Positions 8,918 through 17,736 of a DNA stretch of 64,000 nt are shown here, piece by piece. Numbering within the stretch: position 1 is the stretch's first letter; each line of letters starts with the position of its first letter. A program made the position numbers and the translations under genes. The DNA lies in assembly GCA_049652985.1 (NCBI GenBank), contig JBASFK010000002.1, positions 372,001 to 436,000 of the forward strand, read 5' to 3'. Source of the stretch: UBA7657 sp049652985 (GTDB lineage Bacteria > Pseudomonadota > Alphaproteobacteria > Micavibrionales > Micavibrionaceae). The notes beneath the pieces are model-generated. The model saw only the letters and a program-made list of their open reading frames with translations, ran no database searches and was not told the DNA's origin.

Positions 8918-9572
8918 AGCTCCCGAAGCTGATGCCAAAGCGGCGATGGACCAGATGTACCGCTGGACGCGGCATATCTATGACGCCTCGCGCAAATATT
9001 ACCTGCTCGGTCGGGACGTATTAATACGGGAAATCAAGCCAGCGCCCGGTGAAGTGGTGTGCGAGGCGGGCTGCGGCACGGCGCGGAACCTTCGCAAGCT
9101 TGCGCCGCGCTATCCAGAGGCGCGTTTCGTGGGGCTGGATGCTTCAGATGAAATGTTAAAGACGGCGCGCAATATCCTGAAACAGCGTGGTCTTTCGGAT
9201 AAGGTTCAAGTGGAGCAAGGTTTTGCCCAGTCATTCGACCCGGTGACGCTGTTTGGCCTCTCGAAGCCATTAGACAAGATCGTGTTCTCTTATGCCCTGT
9301 CGATTATCCCGCCATGGCGGGAATCTTTAGACCACGCGCTGGCCCTGCTCCGGGGCAGTGGGGAAATCCATATCGTCGATTTCGGGGGGCAGGACGGATT
9401 GCCGGGCCCTTTCCGGGCTTTCCTGTTCTGGTGGTTGAAGAAGTTTCACGTATTCCACAAGCCGGAAATCCTGAATTACCTGCGCCGTCTCGAGGCCGAG
9501 AAGCGCGGCACGCTTGCCTATACCCCGCTCTATAAGGGGTATGCGTATTACGCGGTGTTCCGGAAGAATTAA
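8874..9572 (+). CDS. btaB: BtaB: N-methyltransferase of betaine-lipid synthesis
   Basis: SAM-dependent methyltransferase that trimethylates DGHS to DGTS. Motif I is VVCEAGCGTARNL, followed by the acidic loop GLDASDEML; the N-terminal YRWTRHIYDASRKYYLLGRD is the BtaB family signature. I choose the ATG at 8874 (232 aa), preceded by GGTGG and overlapping btaA by 44 nt. The ATG at 8946 (208 aa, close to known BtaB lengths) is a serious alternative. Its stop overlaps the convergent sdhE stop in TTAA. Function follows from family plus adjacency to btaA. Confidence 0.9.
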   Translation: MSIPSRAARKSPAPEAPEADAKAAMDQMYRWTRHIYDASRKYYLLGRDVLIREIKPAPGEVVCEAGCGTARNLRKLAPRYPEARFVGLDASDEMLKTARNILKQRGLSDKVQVEQGFAQSFDPVTLFGLSKPLDKIVFSYALSIIPPWRESLDHALALLRGSGEIHIVDFGGQDGLPGPFRAFLFWWLKKFHVFHKPEILNYLRRLEAEKRGTLAYTPLYKGYAYYAVFRKN

Positions 9573-9841
9573 GGGCGGTGGGTTTTCAGCCGCGCGAACA
9601 GGCCATCGGCCAAATTCGCCGGGACGGGCTCCACGCCCGTGATCCAGTTATAAAGGTCGGGGTCCTGGAGCTGAAGCAAGGCATCGAATTCGTCCAGTTC
9701 ATTTTCTGAAAAACCCGGTACGTTTTTATCGGCGAACGAGCCTAATATAAGATCCATTTCACGCGTGCCGCGGTGCCATGAACGGTAAATCAGCCGTTTG
9801 CGGCGGATTTCGATATCTTCTATAGTGCCTGCAGACCCCAT
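9569..9841 (-). CDS. sdhE: SdhE: FAD assembly factor of succinate dehydrogenase
   Basis: Small soluble protein (90 aa) of the SDHAF2/SdhE (DUF339) family, which promotes covalent FAD attachment to SdhA. The family signature is present: RRKRLIYRSWHRGTREMD (RG-x-x-EMD), followed by F-x-x-L-x-x-x-DPDLYNWITG. Fits a respiration-proficient alphaproteobacterium. The stop is shared in a TTAA with btaB. ATG start; no signal peptide. Confidence 0.92.
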   Translation of the reverse strand: MGSAGTIEDIEIRRKRLIYRSWHRGTREMDLILGSFADKNVPGFSENELDEFDALLQLQDPDLYNWITGVEPVPANLADGLFARLKTHRP

Positions 9842-9859
9842 AAAAAGGACCTTAGCGCT

Positions 9860-10429
9860 ATGAAAGCTTTTCTGAAAGACAATATCGCCCTTGTCGCCGC
9901 CATCGCCCTTCCCGCCCTGCTCGCGGTTGTTTTTGCGATTTCGGCCCTGGCTGTCAGGGTCAGCGTCGAAGACCCCAGCAATGATTTCTTCATCGTTACC
10001 GATTATTACGAGAACGGCTCGCGCTTCCAGTTCGATGTCAATAATGAGCGCCTGAACATCAACTACCGCGCCGCCGAAAAAGACGCGAGTTACAGCTCGA
10101 AACCCCGCCTGTGGCGCGTCAACGCGCCGGAGATGACCGTGCAGGAAATTTCGCTGAACACACCCGCTGGCGACGGCTCAAAGACTATAGATATTCCCGG
10201 CGTTACCGACATTAAAGTTATTAATGTTAGCCCCGGCCCCGACGGTTATTCTTTCGTCGATTCCTACCGTTCCGGTGGCAACATCATGACCGAAGTGTTT
10301 TCGATGGACGGCCCGCGCGGCGACCGCTCGGGCATCGCGAAGAACGGCCGCCTCGTTCATTTCAAAATTCCAGACGGCAATAATTTCAATTACTACAACA
10401 CGCGCTTTCTCGGGTGGGTAGCCGAATGA
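9860..10429 (+). CDS. Hypothetical membrane-anchored protein, 189 aa
   Basis: One N-terminal membrane segment (residues about 9-32, IALVAAIALPALLAVVFAIS and following) leads into a probably periplasmic beta-rich domain with many Asn, Tyr and Gly residues (NNERLNINYR; NNFNYYNTRFLGW). No domain recognised. Its stop overlaps the next start (ATGA), so it is translationally coupled to the DUF2157-like gene, and recG follows after that. Divergent from sdhE with only 18 bp between starts. Confidence 0.75.
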   Translation: MKAFLKDNIALVAAIALPALLAVVFAISALAVRVSVEDPSNDFFIVTDYYENGSRFQFDVNNERLNINYRAAEKDASYSSKPRLWRVNAPEMTVQEISLNTPAGDGSKTIDIPGVTDIKVINVSPGPDGYSFVDSYRSGGNIMTEVFSMDGPRGDRSGIAKNGRLVHFKIPDGNNFNYYNTRFLGWVAE

Positions 10430-11697
10430 CGGTTTTTTCCGCCGCACAAAAGGACGGGCTTGAACAGATCCTGCGCCTGATGGATGCGCATAATTTGTCC
10501 GGCGCGGACGTCAAAAAAGCGGCGGCGGAACATAAGAAGGCCCAGAAATCGGGCGGCAAGGACATTTCAAAAGGCGAAATGATCATGCGCCTCTTCGCCT
10601 ATATGGGTGGCGCGCTTATTTTCGCGGGGCTGTCGGTGTTCATCGAAACGATCTGGGACGATATAGGTTCGCTCCCCCGCGTCATTATCACGCTGGGCAC
10701 GGGGTTTACCGCCTATATCTGCGGTGTCGTATTCGCGCTTGATAAAAGATTTGAAAAAGCCGCAATGCCCGCCTTCATCCTCGCTTTTATCATGCAGCCG
10801 ATGGGCCTGTTTGTCCTGCTCGATGAATATTTTCCGGGCGATAACGCCGCGCTCGGCGGCATGGTGGTGTTCGCACCGCTGGCGATTCAGCAATTCCTGA
10901 CTTTCATTAAATTCCGCTTTTCATCGCTGCTCCTGTACAGCCTGCTTTACCTGCTCGGCTTCGCGTTCAGCTTTGTCGAGTATTTCGACCTCAACCGGGG
11001 CGCGTCGTCACTCGTGCTCGGCACATTCCTGCTGCTGACCACGATCAACATGCAGCTCAAGGAGAGGTTCAAGGAACTTACGCCGCTGCTGTTTATCATC
11101 GCGACGATCCTGTTTTTCTCGGGCGTTTATTATTATGTTGGTCGGACCGTATTCGATTCCATCGCTTTATCGCTGATCCTCTCGCTGCTCGGTTTCTCGG
11201 TGCTGAAGGAATCCAAGACGCTCTATGTGCTGTGCATGATTTACATGACGGGTTATTTCTGCGGCGGGCCGGGCGGCGGCTGGGGGAATTTCGACTGGCA
11301 TTTCTACAACCAGGTCACGGCGATTTTTACAGGCACGAGCCTTGTTCTTGCGGGGCAATGGCTGCGCCGTTCGAATTATATCTCGCTGCACCCGCTCTGG
11401 ATGTTCCTCGGCACGGGTTTCGCGCTTGGCGGCCTATATAGCCTTTTCCCCGCCGCGCTGCAACCCGTGGCCATCGCTTTTGCGGGCGTTGCCATTTACG
11501 GGGCGCTGCTGCTTAAATCCCGCGCGGTTCTTGCCGCCGCCGTGTTGTCGATGATCGGCTTTATCGTCGCTTACAGCGCCGAGCATTTTGCCAACACAAT
11601 CGGCTGGCCGATCCTTTTGATCGCGCTTGGCATTGTTATCCTCGGTGCGGGCTTTGCATTTGCGCGTCTTGCCGGGCGCATCAAGGCGAGCGCGTAA
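10426..11697 (+). CDS. Multi-pass membrane protein, DUF2157-like
   Basis: About 423 residues with a short hydrophilic N-terminus (helical, GADVKKAAAEHKKAQKSGG) followed by roughly ten or more hydrophobic segments. The arrangement, a cytoplasmic helical start then MRLFAYMGGALIFAGLSVF with WDDIG shortly after, resembles DUF2157/GDYXXLXY-type membrane proteins of unknown function. The ATG at 10426 overlaps the previous TGA; a GTG at 10414 is the alternative. The stop overlaps the recG start by one base, so the three genes form an operon. Confidence 0.7.
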   Translation: MTVFSAAQKDGLEQILRLMDAHNLSGADVKKAAAEHKKAQKSGGKDISKGEMIMRLFAYMGGALIFAGLSVFIETIWDDIGSLPRVIITLGTGFTAYICGVVFALDKRFEKAAMPAFILAFIMQPMGLFVLLDEYFPGDNAALGGMVVFAPLAIQQFLTFIKFRFSSLLLYSLLYLLGFAFSFVEYFDLNRGASSLVLGTFLLLTTINMQLKERFKELTPLLFIIATILFFSGVYYYVGRTVFDSIALSLILSLLGFSVLKESKTLYVLCMIYMTGYFCGGPGGGWGNFDWHFYNQVTAIFTGTSLVLAGQWLRRSNYISLHPLWMFLGTGFALGGLYSLFPAALQPVAIAFAGVAIYGALLLKSRAVLAAAVLSMIGFIVAYSAEHFANTIGWPILLIALGIVILGAGFAFARLAGRIKASA

Positions 11698-13820
11698 TGT
11701 CCAGCGAGCGTAAAACTGAATCGGTGCGGCCCGCGAGCCGGCCCTTTGCACTCGACCCGTTGTTCCGGGCGCTGACCGCGCTGCCGGGCGTGGGCCCGAA
11801 GAATGGAAAGCTACTGGAGAAACTCGTTGCGGGTCCGAAGATTCTTGATGTTCTCTGGCACAGGCCGATCGCGTTTGTCGACCGGCGATTTTCCCCGAAA
11901 GTTAAAGATGCGCCGGACGGCAAGGTGGTGACGCTGGCGCTGCGCGTCGGCAAACATTTTCCGAATGCGCGGAAAGGTTTGCCTTATAAAGTGTGGTGCA
12001 GTGACGATACCGGCGCGATCAATCTTGTTTTCTTTCATGCGCACAAGGACTGGCTGGAGAAGCAGTTGCCGGTCGATAGCGATGTAATTGTTTCCGGCCG
12101 CGTGGAATATTTCCAGGGGAACCCGCAGATCGTGCATCCGGATGCCATAGGAAAACCCGAAGACCGCGCGAGCATCGAGACGGTCGAGCCGGTTTATCCT
12201 CTGACGCAAGGCATTACCAATAAATTAGTGCGCAAGGCGGTTGGCGCGGCGCTTGGCTTTGTCCCGGAATTGCCGGAGTGGCTGGATGAGGCGCATAAAA
12301 AGCGCGGGCAGTGGCCGGCGTGGAGTGAGGCTGTGCGCGCCGTGCATAACCCGGCGGATGAGCGTGGATTATTGCCCGAGGACAAGGCGCGGGAGCGGCT
12401 GGCCTATGATGAATTTCTGGCCAACCAGTTGACGATTGCGCTGGTGCGCGGCCGTCAGAAGAAATCGAGCGGGCGTGTATTTAAGCGAACGGGCGAGTTG
12501 CGAAAGCGGATTATTCCCGCCCTGCCCTTTGAACTGACGGGCGCGCAGAAAAGGTCGATTGCCGAGATTGATAAAGATATGGCGGAGGCCTCGCGCATGA
12601 TGCGGCTGCTGCAGGGCGATGTCGGCAGCGGGAAGACAATTGTCGCAGCGCTGTCGATGATGAATGCGGTGGAGAACGGCGCGCAGGCGGCATTCCTTGC
12701 GCCGACGGAGATATTGGCACGGCAGCACGGCGATACGCTGCGGCCATGGCTGGATGCGGCGGGTTTGAAATATGTGGTGTTTACCGGGCGGGATAAGGGT
12801 AAGGCGCGCGATGCGTTACTTGGGCAGATCGCCAGCGGCGAAGCCCAAATTATCATCGGCACGCATGCGATTTTCCAGGAAGGCGTTGAATTCAACGATC
12901 TTGGTTTTGCCGTGATCGACGAACAGCACAGGTTTGGCGTGCATCAAAGACTGCAATTATCCGCGAAAGGTAAAGGCACCGACATCCTCGTGATGACCGC
13001 GACGCCGATTCCGCGCACGCTTACCTTGACCGCGTATGGCGATATGGAAGTGTCGCGTCTCGATGAGAAACCGCCGGGACGTAAGCCCGTGGATACGCGG
13101 CTGCTGGATTCCAGCCATATGGATGAGATGGTCGAGGGCATCGCGCGGCAAATCAAGACCGGCGCGCGAGCTTACTGGGTCTGCCCGCTGGTGGAGGAAT
13201 CGGAACTGATTGATCTTGCGGCGGCGGAAGAGCGTTACGATGTGCTGCATGCGCGGTTCGGCGATAAGGTCGGATTAGTGCATGGCCGCATGAAGCCGAC
13301 GGAAAAAGATTCTGTGATGTATAAATTCAGCAAGGGTGAGATTGATATTCTTGTCGCGACGACAGTGATCGAGGTCGGCGTCAACGTGCCGGAAGCGACG
13401 ATCATGGTGATCGAGCATGCGGAGCGGTTTGGATTGTCGCAGCTTCATCAATTGCGGGGGCGCGTGGGTCGCGGCGGCGATAAATCATACTGTTTCCTGC
13501 TCTATTACGGGCCACTGGGCGAGACGGCGAAGGAGCGGCTTTCGATCATGCGCCAGACCGAAGACGGATTTTTGATTTCGGAGAAGGATTTAGAGTTGCG
13601 CGGCGCGGGCGATTTGCTGGGCGTGCGCCAGAGCGGTATGCCGACTTTCAGGCTGGCGGAACTGCCCGCGCATAATGAATTGCTGGCGGCGGCGCATGAC
13701 GATGCCAAATATATCCTCGGCAAGGACCCGGATTTGAAAACCGCGCGCGGCGAGGCGTTGCGCACCCTGCTCTATCTGTTCGAGCGCGACCAGGCGATCC
13801 AGTATTTAAGGTCAGGCTGA
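11697..13820 (+). CDS. recG: ATP-dependent DNA helicase RecG
   Basis: Branch-migration helicase that reverses stalled forks. 707 residues. Seen: N-terminal wedge/OB region (GVGPKNGKLLEKL; IVSGRVEYFQGNPQIVHPD), Walker A GDVGSGKTI near residue 307, the DEQH box in VIDEQHRFGVHQR, TATPIPRTLTL, motif V TTVIEVGVNVPEA, motif VI QLHQLRGRVGRGG, and the C-terminal RGAGDLLGVRQSG. Third gene of an operon with two membrane proteins. Its 3' end overlaps the convergent cysE by 9 bp. Confidence 0.97.
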   Translation: MSSERKTESVRPASRPFALDPLFRALTALPGVGPKNGKLLEKLVAGPKILDVLWHRPIAFVDRRFSPKVKDAPDGKVVTLALRVGKHFPNARKGLPYKVWCSDDTGAINLVFFHAHKDWLEKQLPVDSDVIVSGRVEYFQGNPQIVHPDAIGKPEDRASIETVEPVYPLTQGITNKLVRKAVGAALGFVPELPEWLDEAHKKRGQWPAWSEAVRAVHNPADERGLLPEDKARERLAYDEFLANQLTIALVRGRQKKSSGRVFKRTGELRKRIIPALPFELTGAQKRSIAEIDKDMAEASRMMRLLQGDVGSGKTIVAALSMMNAVENGAQAAFLAPTEILARQHGDTLRPWLDAAGLKYVVFTGRDKGKARDALLGQIASGEAQIIIGTHAIFQEGVEFNDLGFAVIDEQHRFGVHQRLQLSAKGKGTDILVMTATPIPRTLTLTAYGDMEVSRLDEKPPGRKPVDTRLLDSSHMDEMVEGIARQIKTGARAYWVCPLVEESELIDLAAAEERYDVLHARFGDKVGLVHGRMKPTEKDSVMYKFSKGEIDILVATTVIEVGVNVPEATIMVIEHAERFGLSQLHQLRGRVGRGGDKSYCFLLYYGPLGETAKERLSIMRQTEDGFLISEKDLELRGAGDLLGVRQSGMPTFRLAELPAHNELLAAAHDDAKYILGKDPDLKTARGEALRTLLYLFERDQAIQYLRSG

Positions 13821-14447
13821 TTTTTTTGTATTGAGAGTTTTGCGAAGCTCTTGGACTTCCTGCACCAGGGAGTCCAGTGTCGCGGTAAGCGTTTCCATTT
13901 CATCACGGCTGGGCAAGCCATAAGCGCGGTTGATGTCGTCGCCGCCGATAATACGCGCCGGGATGCCGAGAGCGGTTTTATGTGCAGGAACGTCGGACGT
14001 CACCACGGAATTCGCACCGACCTTAGCCCCCTCACCTATTGTAACGTCTCCAAGAACCTGCGCGCCCGCGCCGATCATGGCGCCGTTTTCAATCGTCGGG
14101 TGGCGCCTGGCGCTGGGGCTGGTATCGCGCCGCTGCACACCGCCGAGCGTGACGCCGTGATAGATGGTGACATTGTCCTTGATGACGGCGGTCTGGCCGA
14201 TGACGACGCCGGTGCCGTGATCGATGAACAGGTTTTTGCCGATTTTGGCCTCGGGGTGTATCTCGATGCCGGTGAGGATGCGGGAAATGTTCGCAAGAAA
14301 GCGCGCGATCGCCCGCAGATTCATATTCCAGATCGCGTGGTTCAGCCGGTGCAGGACCACGGCATGAAAACCGTTATAGGCGAGAACTACTTCAAAGAAT
14401 GTGGGCTTTGCGGGATCGCGCTGACGTATGCTGTCGATCAGTTCCAT
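13812..14447 (-). CDS. cysE: Serine O-acetyltransferase
   Basis: First committed step of cysteine synthesis: serine plus acetyl-CoA gives O-acetylserine. The left-handed beta-helix hexapeptide repeats are clear (IEIHPEAKIGKNLFIDHGTG, VVIGQTAVIKDNVTIYHGVT, IGAGAQVLGDVTIGEGAKVG). The active-site His/Asp segment is FIDHGTG and the substrate segment is YHGVTLGG. I choose ATG 14447 (211 aa), one nt after the DUF502 stop and behind GGCGG, giving the usual N-terminus; an ATG at 14471 would overlap DUF502. A short charged, coiled C-terminal tail follows (LDSLVQEVQELRKTL). Confidence 0.94.
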   Translation of the reverse strand: MELIDSIRQRDPAKPTFFEVVLAYNGFHAVVLHRLNHAIWNMNLRAIARFLANISRILTGIEIHPEAKIGKNLFIDHGTGVVIGQTAVIKDNVTIYHGVTLGGVQRRDTSPSARRHPTIENGAMIGAGAQVLGDVTIGEGAKVGANSVVTSDVPAHKTALGIPARIIGGDDINRAYGLPSRDEMETLTATLDSLVQEVQELRKTLNTKKSA

Positions 14448-14448
14448 G

Positions 14449-15147
14449 TCATGCCGCCTTGTTGTTTTCAACCGCGTCCTGCGGCTGCGCGGGCATGATC
14501 ATGCCGCAGGAGATAACCATTTTAATTCCTTCGTCGACGCTCATCTTGAGGGAGATCATATCCTTGCGCGGAACAAACAGCAAAAAGCCGTTGACCGGGC
14601 TCGGGGCCGTGGGAACGAAAACGGTAACGAGGTCGTGATTCAAATCGCCCTGGATTTCACCCTCGGGTATGCCGGTCACGAAGCCGAGCGTCCATGTGCC
14701 CTTGCGGGGGTATTCGATCAGGACCACCTCACGGAAGGCCTTGGCCTGCGAGCCCATGAGGGTTTCGATCACCTGCTTGATGGCATTGTAAAAGGTACGG
14801 ATAATCGGCATCCGGCCCATGACGTATTCGGACATCTGGATGAACAGCTGGCCGAGCACGTTGGTCGCCAGCCAGCCGACGCCAATGAAAAATAAAACAG
14901 TGATGACAAGACCACTGCCGGGGAAAACGCTCTGGCCATAGGCGGGCTGCAAATTGTGCGGCAGGATATTCGTGAGCTGGCGATCCATGAACACGATGAA
15001 TATGTATGTCACGTAAAGCGTGATGGCGATCGGCGCGGTGACGAGAACGCCGGTCAGGAAAAATTTCCGCAGACGCCGAAAGGCAATTTTCGAACGGATC
15101 GAAACCTGTCTTTTTACCTTGTCATTGATGGTGGGTTTTTCCTGCAT
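14449..15147 (-). CDS. DUF502 family membrane protein
   Basis: Conserved inner-membrane protein of unknown function (232 aa). Two clear membrane segments (LTGVLVTAPIAITLYVTYIF and GLVITVLFFIGVGWLATNVL), followed by the family hallmark segment with IPIIRTIYNAIKQ-like sequence (MPIIRTFYNAIKQVIETLMG) and the soluble domain TLGFVTG with FVPTAPSPVNGFLLFVPRKD. These match DUF502 closely. It lies directly upstream of cysE with a 1-nt gap, an adjacency that does not itself reveal function. Confidence 0.9.
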   Translation of the reverse strand: MQEKPTINDKVKRQVSIRSKIAFRRLRKFFLTGVLVTAPIAITLYVTYIFIVFMDRQLTNILPHNLQPAYGQSVFPGSGLVITVLFFIGVGWLATNVLGQLFIQMSEYVMGRMPIIRTFYNAIKQVIETLMGSQAKAFREVVLIEYPRKGTWTLGFVTGIPEGEIQGDLNHDLVTVFVPTAPSPVNGFLLFVPRKDMISLKMSVDEGIKMVISCGMIMPAQPQDAVENNKAA

Positions 15148-15186
15148 GATGCTTTCAAAGCTTAACTCGCTTCGCTATGCGAAGAG

Positions 15187-15262
15187 TGGTGACCGCGGTG
15201 GGATTCGAACCCACGACCCCATGATTAAAAGTCATGTGCTCTACCGGCTGAGCTACGCGGTC
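15187..15262 (-). tRNA. tRNA-Lys (anticodon TTT)
   Basis: Read on the minus strand: acceptor GACCGCG pairs with CGCGGTC, discriminator A, encoded CCA. The D arm contains TAGCTCAGCCGGTAGAGC, the anticodon stem-loop is CATGACTTTTAATCATG with anticodon TTT, and the T arm contains GGTTCGAATCC. All stems pair; length 76 nt including CCA. Confidence 0.97.
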
Positions 15263-15320
15263 TTTTTCAGGACTGACGCACATTATGGATTTAAACCCTG
15301 CCCGTCAAGCTTCCAGACCG

Positions 15321-15827
15321 TTATTTCTTGTACTTTTTCCTCAGTTTTTCAGCCACTTGCGGGGTGACGAATTCGTTGACGTCGCCACCGAGGCTGCAGA
15401 TTTCCTTTACAAAGGAGGCCGAGACGAATTGCCATTTGTCGGCGGCCATCAGGAAAACAGTCTCGATCCCCGGGTCCAGGCGGGCGTTCATGCCGGTGAG
15501 CTGGAATTCATACTCGAAGTCGGAAACGGCGCGCAAACCCCTGAAAATGCAGGTCGCGTCCATTTTACGGGCGAAATGAACCAGCAGGTCGCTGAAGGGC
15601 TGGACCTCGATCTCGCAGCCCTTCTCATGCATGTTGGCAATGTCGTCGCGCAGCATCTCAAGACGCTCGTTGATGGTAAATAACGGCCCCTTGCGCTTGT
15701 TGTCGGCGATGCCGATGACGAGGTGATCGACAAGGTGACTGGCGCGCCGGATCAGGTGCAGGTGCCCCTTGGTGACGGGGTCGAAGGTGCCGGGATAGAC
15801 GCCTGTGCGATTCTTGCTTTTGGTCAT
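15321..15827 (-). CDS. coaD: Phosphopantetheine adenylyltransferase
   Basis: Penultimate step of coenzyme A synthesis (4'-phosphopantetheine plus ATP to dephospho-CoA). 168 aa, normal size. Nucleotidyltransferase signature GVYPGTFDPVTKGHLHLI (T-x-G-H), RGLRAVSDFEYE, and FVSASFVKEI corresponding to the ISSxxVKE segment. The ATG at 15827 overlaps the upstream methyltransferase stop (ATGA); an alternative upstream ATG at 15860 would lie inside that gene and lacks conservation. Confidence 0.96.
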   Translation of the reverse strand: MTKSKNRTGVYPGTFDPVTKGHLHLIRRASHLVDHLVIGIADNKRKGPLFTINERLEMLRDDIANMHEKGCEIEVQPFSDLLVHFARKMDATCIFRGLRAVSDFEYEFQLTGMNARLDPGIETVFLMAADKWQFVSASFVKEICSLGGDVNEFVTPQVAEKLRKKYKK

Positions 15828-16561
15828 GGTGCTGATCCGTTGTTGGGTAAAGGGCGGCATACGATTCCGACGCCGAAGCTGAGATAAGGCGGCAACGCGG
15901 CGAAGGGAATTCCTTCGGCTTTTTCAACGTAGAAATATTTGCGCAGTGTTTTGATGAGGCGGCGGTAACTAAAACCTTTGTGCTCGCGGCGCTCGACCTT
16001 TTCGACCAGCCCCAAAGCCTGGAACAGGAATTCGCGCAGCGAATACGGGTCGCTACCGCCGATGAAGGCGAGTTTGAGAAGATGCTTGGCGGCGAAAACC
16101 GGGCCGATCTCGTTGGGAACGCTGACGAGGAATGCGCCGCCCGGATTCAGGCTGGCGGCGACGGTTTCGAGATAAGGATCGAGATCCTGCGGCGGGATGT
16201 GCTCCAGCGTTTCCAGCGCGATGGCGAGGTCGAATTTTTCCCCTGCGAGGTTCATCTGGTCGGCCTGGCGGCATTGGCGGAATTCGAGATGCGACTGTCC
16301 GGCCCAGCGTTGCGCGGCCAGCTGCAGACCATTTTCCCAGCCCGCGTCGAAACCGATATAACGCGCAGGCATGCGCGGCAGAAAACTTACGGCGCGACCG
16401 TCATAGCAGCCAAGCTCGATGACGCTTTGAGGCGCGAGAGCGAGACGATCAAGCGTGCCGCGCAGCCAGTCGAAGCGCGCGGTGTGCAGGCGGCCGCGCA
16501 AATTGCCCGAGAAAAGGCGCTCGTTGTAACCGGGCCGGGATTTGGCCAGAGATTCCGCCAT
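15824..16561 (-). CDS. Class I SAM-dependent methyltransferase
   Basis: 245 aa. Motif I is SVIELGCYDGRAVSFL, the acidic loop YIGFDAGWENGLQ, and the post-II segment FDLAIALETLEHIP with LNPGGAFLVSVPNE, a layout seen in ubiquinone/menaquinone-type and glycan-biosynthesis methyltransferases. Substrate unknown. It overlaps coaD by 4 nt and follows a membrane acyltransferase, so a role in modifying a surface glycan or lipid is possible but only inferred from the neighbour. Confidence 0.8.
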   Translation of the reverse strand: MAESLAKSRPGYNERLFSGNLRGRLHTARFDWLRGTLDRLALAPQSVIELGCYDGRAVSFLPRMPARYIGFDAGWENGLQLAAQRWAGQSHLEFRQCRQADQMNLAGEKFDLAIALETLEHIPPQDLDPYLETVAASLNPGGAFLVSVPNEIGPVFAAKHLLKLAFIGGSDPYSLREFLFQALGLVEKVERREHKGFSYRRLIKTLRKYFYVEKAEGIPFAALPPYLSFGVGIVCRPLPNNGSAP

Positions 16562-16588
16562 GTGAAATCAGATCCTTGTTTCCGGGGC

Positions 16589-17728
16589 CTAGTTTTTATT
16601 TTCCTTGGCACCGGGCCCGGCGAGTTTCCTGAAGAAGTCGCGGCCGGGCATTTCAACGAAATAATAGGTAAAAACGGAAGCCGCCACAACCAGGAAAAGG
16701 TAAATGATTACAATGAGATCACCTACCCAGAGATTATCACCCCAGACAATTCGACCGCCCATGTCGCTTTCAGGCCCGGGCAGGATTTTCAGCAAAACGA
16801 GAAAACCGAACACGGCAAAGGCCTGGAGCATGTACACCGAATAGGACACCGCGCCGACCAGCAGGAACGGTTTACGTGAAAGGAAGCGGGAAATAATGCC
16901 TGCCTCGAAGGCGAAAATAAAAATAACCGCAGCGAAAAGAACCGGCAGCGCCATGATCCATTCGCCCCTGCCCTTTGATACCGCGAGGATCATGGTCACG
17001 ACCAGAAAGACCTCAAGCGCGCTGAACAGGATATTGCGCCGGCGGGCGAGCGGCGTGACGGTGCTTTCAAGGCGGCTGTAAAAACCCCAGAGCAGCCCGC
17101 CAATGGCAAAGCTGTAGATGCAGCGCAGGAACCCGTAATCATATGTGCCGTTCAGATAGATTTCATTGCTTTGCAGGTAATACCCGCCGGCGGCGGCGAT
17201 CAGGACCAGCACCGGACCGATGCGGTTTTTAAACAACAGGATCAAAAGGCCGAACAGCGCGTAAGTGTAAAACTCGGCGCTGATTGTCCAGCCCGGGCGG
17301 TTAAAGCTCAACCGGTCGTCGATGCCAAGGCCATGAGCGAGGAAAAGCTGCGACCAGAAATACGGCATTTCTTCGGCGCCGCTGAACGGGGCAGCGGGCA
17401 TCATTCCGGGGAGGTAGAGATCGGCGAGACAATAAGCCGCCACCAGCATCAGCAGGACAAAATGCAGCGGGTACAACCGTCCGAAGCGCAGCAGCATGAA
17501 CTTCCAGAAGCTGTAGCCCTGTTTCAGCCTGTCTTCGTAATTGGCGAAGATCACGAAACCGCTGAGGACGAAAAAGAAATCAACGAAGAGAAAGGAATTA
17601 TGAACGAAACCCAGATAATAAAGATGGCTGTAGATGAAATTGCGGAAATGAAACAGTGCGACGAAGCAGGCCGCCAGCCCGCGCCAGGAATCAAGAACGC
17701 GGAAGCGGTGCTGCTCGAATTTTATCAT
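16589..17728 (-). CDS. Acyltransferase 3 family (OafA/YrhL-like) membrane protein
   Basis: About 379 aa with around ten hydrophobic segments. The family's N-terminal signature is present: RVLDSWRGLAACFVALFHF with the catalytic-type His, then FLFVDFFFVLSGFVIF. The long C-terminal extracytoplasmic SGNH domain found in some members is absent. These enzymes O-acylate polysaccharides, lipid A or other envelope glycans. Followed after 27 nt by a methyltransferase. Acceptor unknown. Confidence 0.87.
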   Translation of the reverse strand: MIKFEQHRFRVLDSWRGLAACFVALFHFRNFIYSHLYYLGFVHNSFLFVDFFFVLSGFVIFANYEDRLKQGYSFWKFMLLRFGRLYPLHFVLLMLVAAYCLADLYLPGMMPAAPFSGAEEMPYFWSQLFLAHGLGIDDRLSFNRPGWTISAEFYTYALFGLLILLFKNRIGPVLVLIAAAGGYYLQSNEIYLNGTYDYGFLRCIYSFAIGGLLWGFYSRLESTVTPLARRRNILFSALEVFLVVTMILAVSKGRGEWIMALPVLFAAVIFIFAFEAGIISRFLSRKPFLLVGAVSYSVYMLQAFAVFGFLVLLKILPGPESDMGGRIVWGDNLWVGDLIVIIYLFLVVAASVFTYYFVEMPGRDFFRKLAGPGAKENKN

Positions 17729-17736
17729 TGAGAGGT

